DNA of 16,125 nt from Syntrophomonadaceae bacterium (GTDB lineage: Bacteria > Bacillota > Syntrophomonadia > Syntrophomonadales > Syntrophomonadaceae). This document shows, in pieces, positions 16,014 through 16,125 of the stretch. The notes under the pieces were generated by a model that was given only the letters and a program-made list of their open reading frames with translations, was not told the DNA's origin and searched no databases. The DNA lies in assembly GCA_012840625.1 (NCBI GenBank), contig DUSB01000164.1, positions 1 through 16,125 of the forward strand, written 5' to 3'. Both the position numbers and the translations under genes were made by a program. Positions within the stretch are counted from its first letter, which is position 1. The number at the start of each line of letters is the position of its first letter.

Positions 16014-16046
16014 GAGAAAGTTAGGTGCCAGGCACCTAACTTTCTC
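16014..16046. terminator. 33-base perfect palindrome between convergent genes
   Basis: Two 16-base arms (GAGAAAGTTAGGTGCC and its exact complement) meet around a single central A. The palindrome begins 13 bases after the synthetase stop, and it contains the TAG of the convergent RDD gene (16036-16038). A bidirectional terminator is the simplest role, although no long T-run follows on either strand. The GTTAGGTGCC core also recalls REP-like palindromes spread by IS200-type (RAYT) transposases; that link is from memory only. Confidence 0.7.
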
Positions 16047-16125
16047 TTATTACATAGGTTCTGGCTATGATATCATGTAAACCTCTCTTTTCGCGATGAA
16101 AGGCGATCATGATATAGCCGATAAA
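16036..16125 (-). CDS. RDD-family membrane protein, C-terminal 29 residues
   Basis: The last 29 codons and TAG stop of a gene running in from the right edge. The visible peptide is a hydrophobic strand GYIMIAFHREKRGLHDIIAR, then TYVIRES. The pattern of a hydrophobic helix followed by K-R/Q-G-L-H-D-x-I-A-x-T-x-V is the characteristic end of RDD-domain membrane proteins. The substrate or function is unknown for most of the family. It is convergent with the acyl-CoA synthetase, and its stop lies inside the palindrome. Confidence 0.75.
   Translation of the reverse strand, partial: FIGYIMIAFHREKRGLHDIIARTYVIRES

Noticed and set aside
1..16125. CRISPR arrays, tRNA or rRNA genes, insertion sequences, prophage genes
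   Set aside because: No regularly spaced repeats, cloverleaf-like or rRNA-like stretches, transposase or phage proteins were seen; apart from the palindromes the region looks like ordinary chromosome.

Overview
The window looks like chromosomal DNA of an anaerobic, low-to-middle GC Firmicute of the class Clostridia. A Syntrophomonas-like relative is my best guess. The basis is the gene order recJ-rel-dtd-MBL-hisS-aspS, clostridial small families (DUF896, CD1871A-type), strong AGGAGG-like ribosome binding sites, and an adjacent crotonase plus acyl-CoA synthetase pair. The lineage is an inference from gene content, not a database match.

Positions 1-8692 (minus strand) hold a housekeeping run transcribed right to left: recJ, rel (ppGpp synthetase/hydrolase), dtd, a glyoxalase II-like metallo-beta-lactamase hydrolase, hisS, and the N-terminal half of aspS, cut by the window edge. 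recJ to rel overlap, and rel to dtd to MBL are a few bases apart, so these four look like one operon. hisS-aspS has its own near-consensus promoter after a 379-base gap, which holds a repeat-like element and a doubtful small ORF. recJ carries one in-frame TAG exactly between its two catalytic domains.

Positions 8863-10317 (plus strand) hold a DUF896 (YnzC-like) protein with an unusual Cys/His tail, a long inverted repeat, and a PRK06851-type ATPase with two P-loops.

Positions 10336-11866 (minus strand) hold the most interesting locus. It is a three-gene redox operon: a 46-residue membrane CXXC protein of CD1871A type (missed by ordinary ORF size cut-offs), a NapH/YccM-like membrane polyferredoxin, and a thioredoxin-fold lipoprotein. 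The active site of the lipoprotein reads U-G-P-C, with an in-frame TGA at the position of the attacking cysteine. A SECIS-like hairpin with a bulged U and a GU-containing loop follows the TGA. I read this as a selenoprotein and the operon as a trans-membrane electron relay to an exported selenol.

Positions 12006-12884 (minus strand) encode an uncharacterised membrane-anchored extracytoplasmic protein. After a 341-base AT-rich divergent gap, positions 13226-16000 (plus strand) encode an enoyl-CoA hydratase and a long-chain acyl-CoA synthetase. These activate a fatty or organic acid and hydrate its enoyl-CoA, as expected for a beta-oxidising anaerobe. A 33-base perfect palindrome separates the synthetase from the convergent C-terminal end of an RDD-family membrane protein at the right edge.
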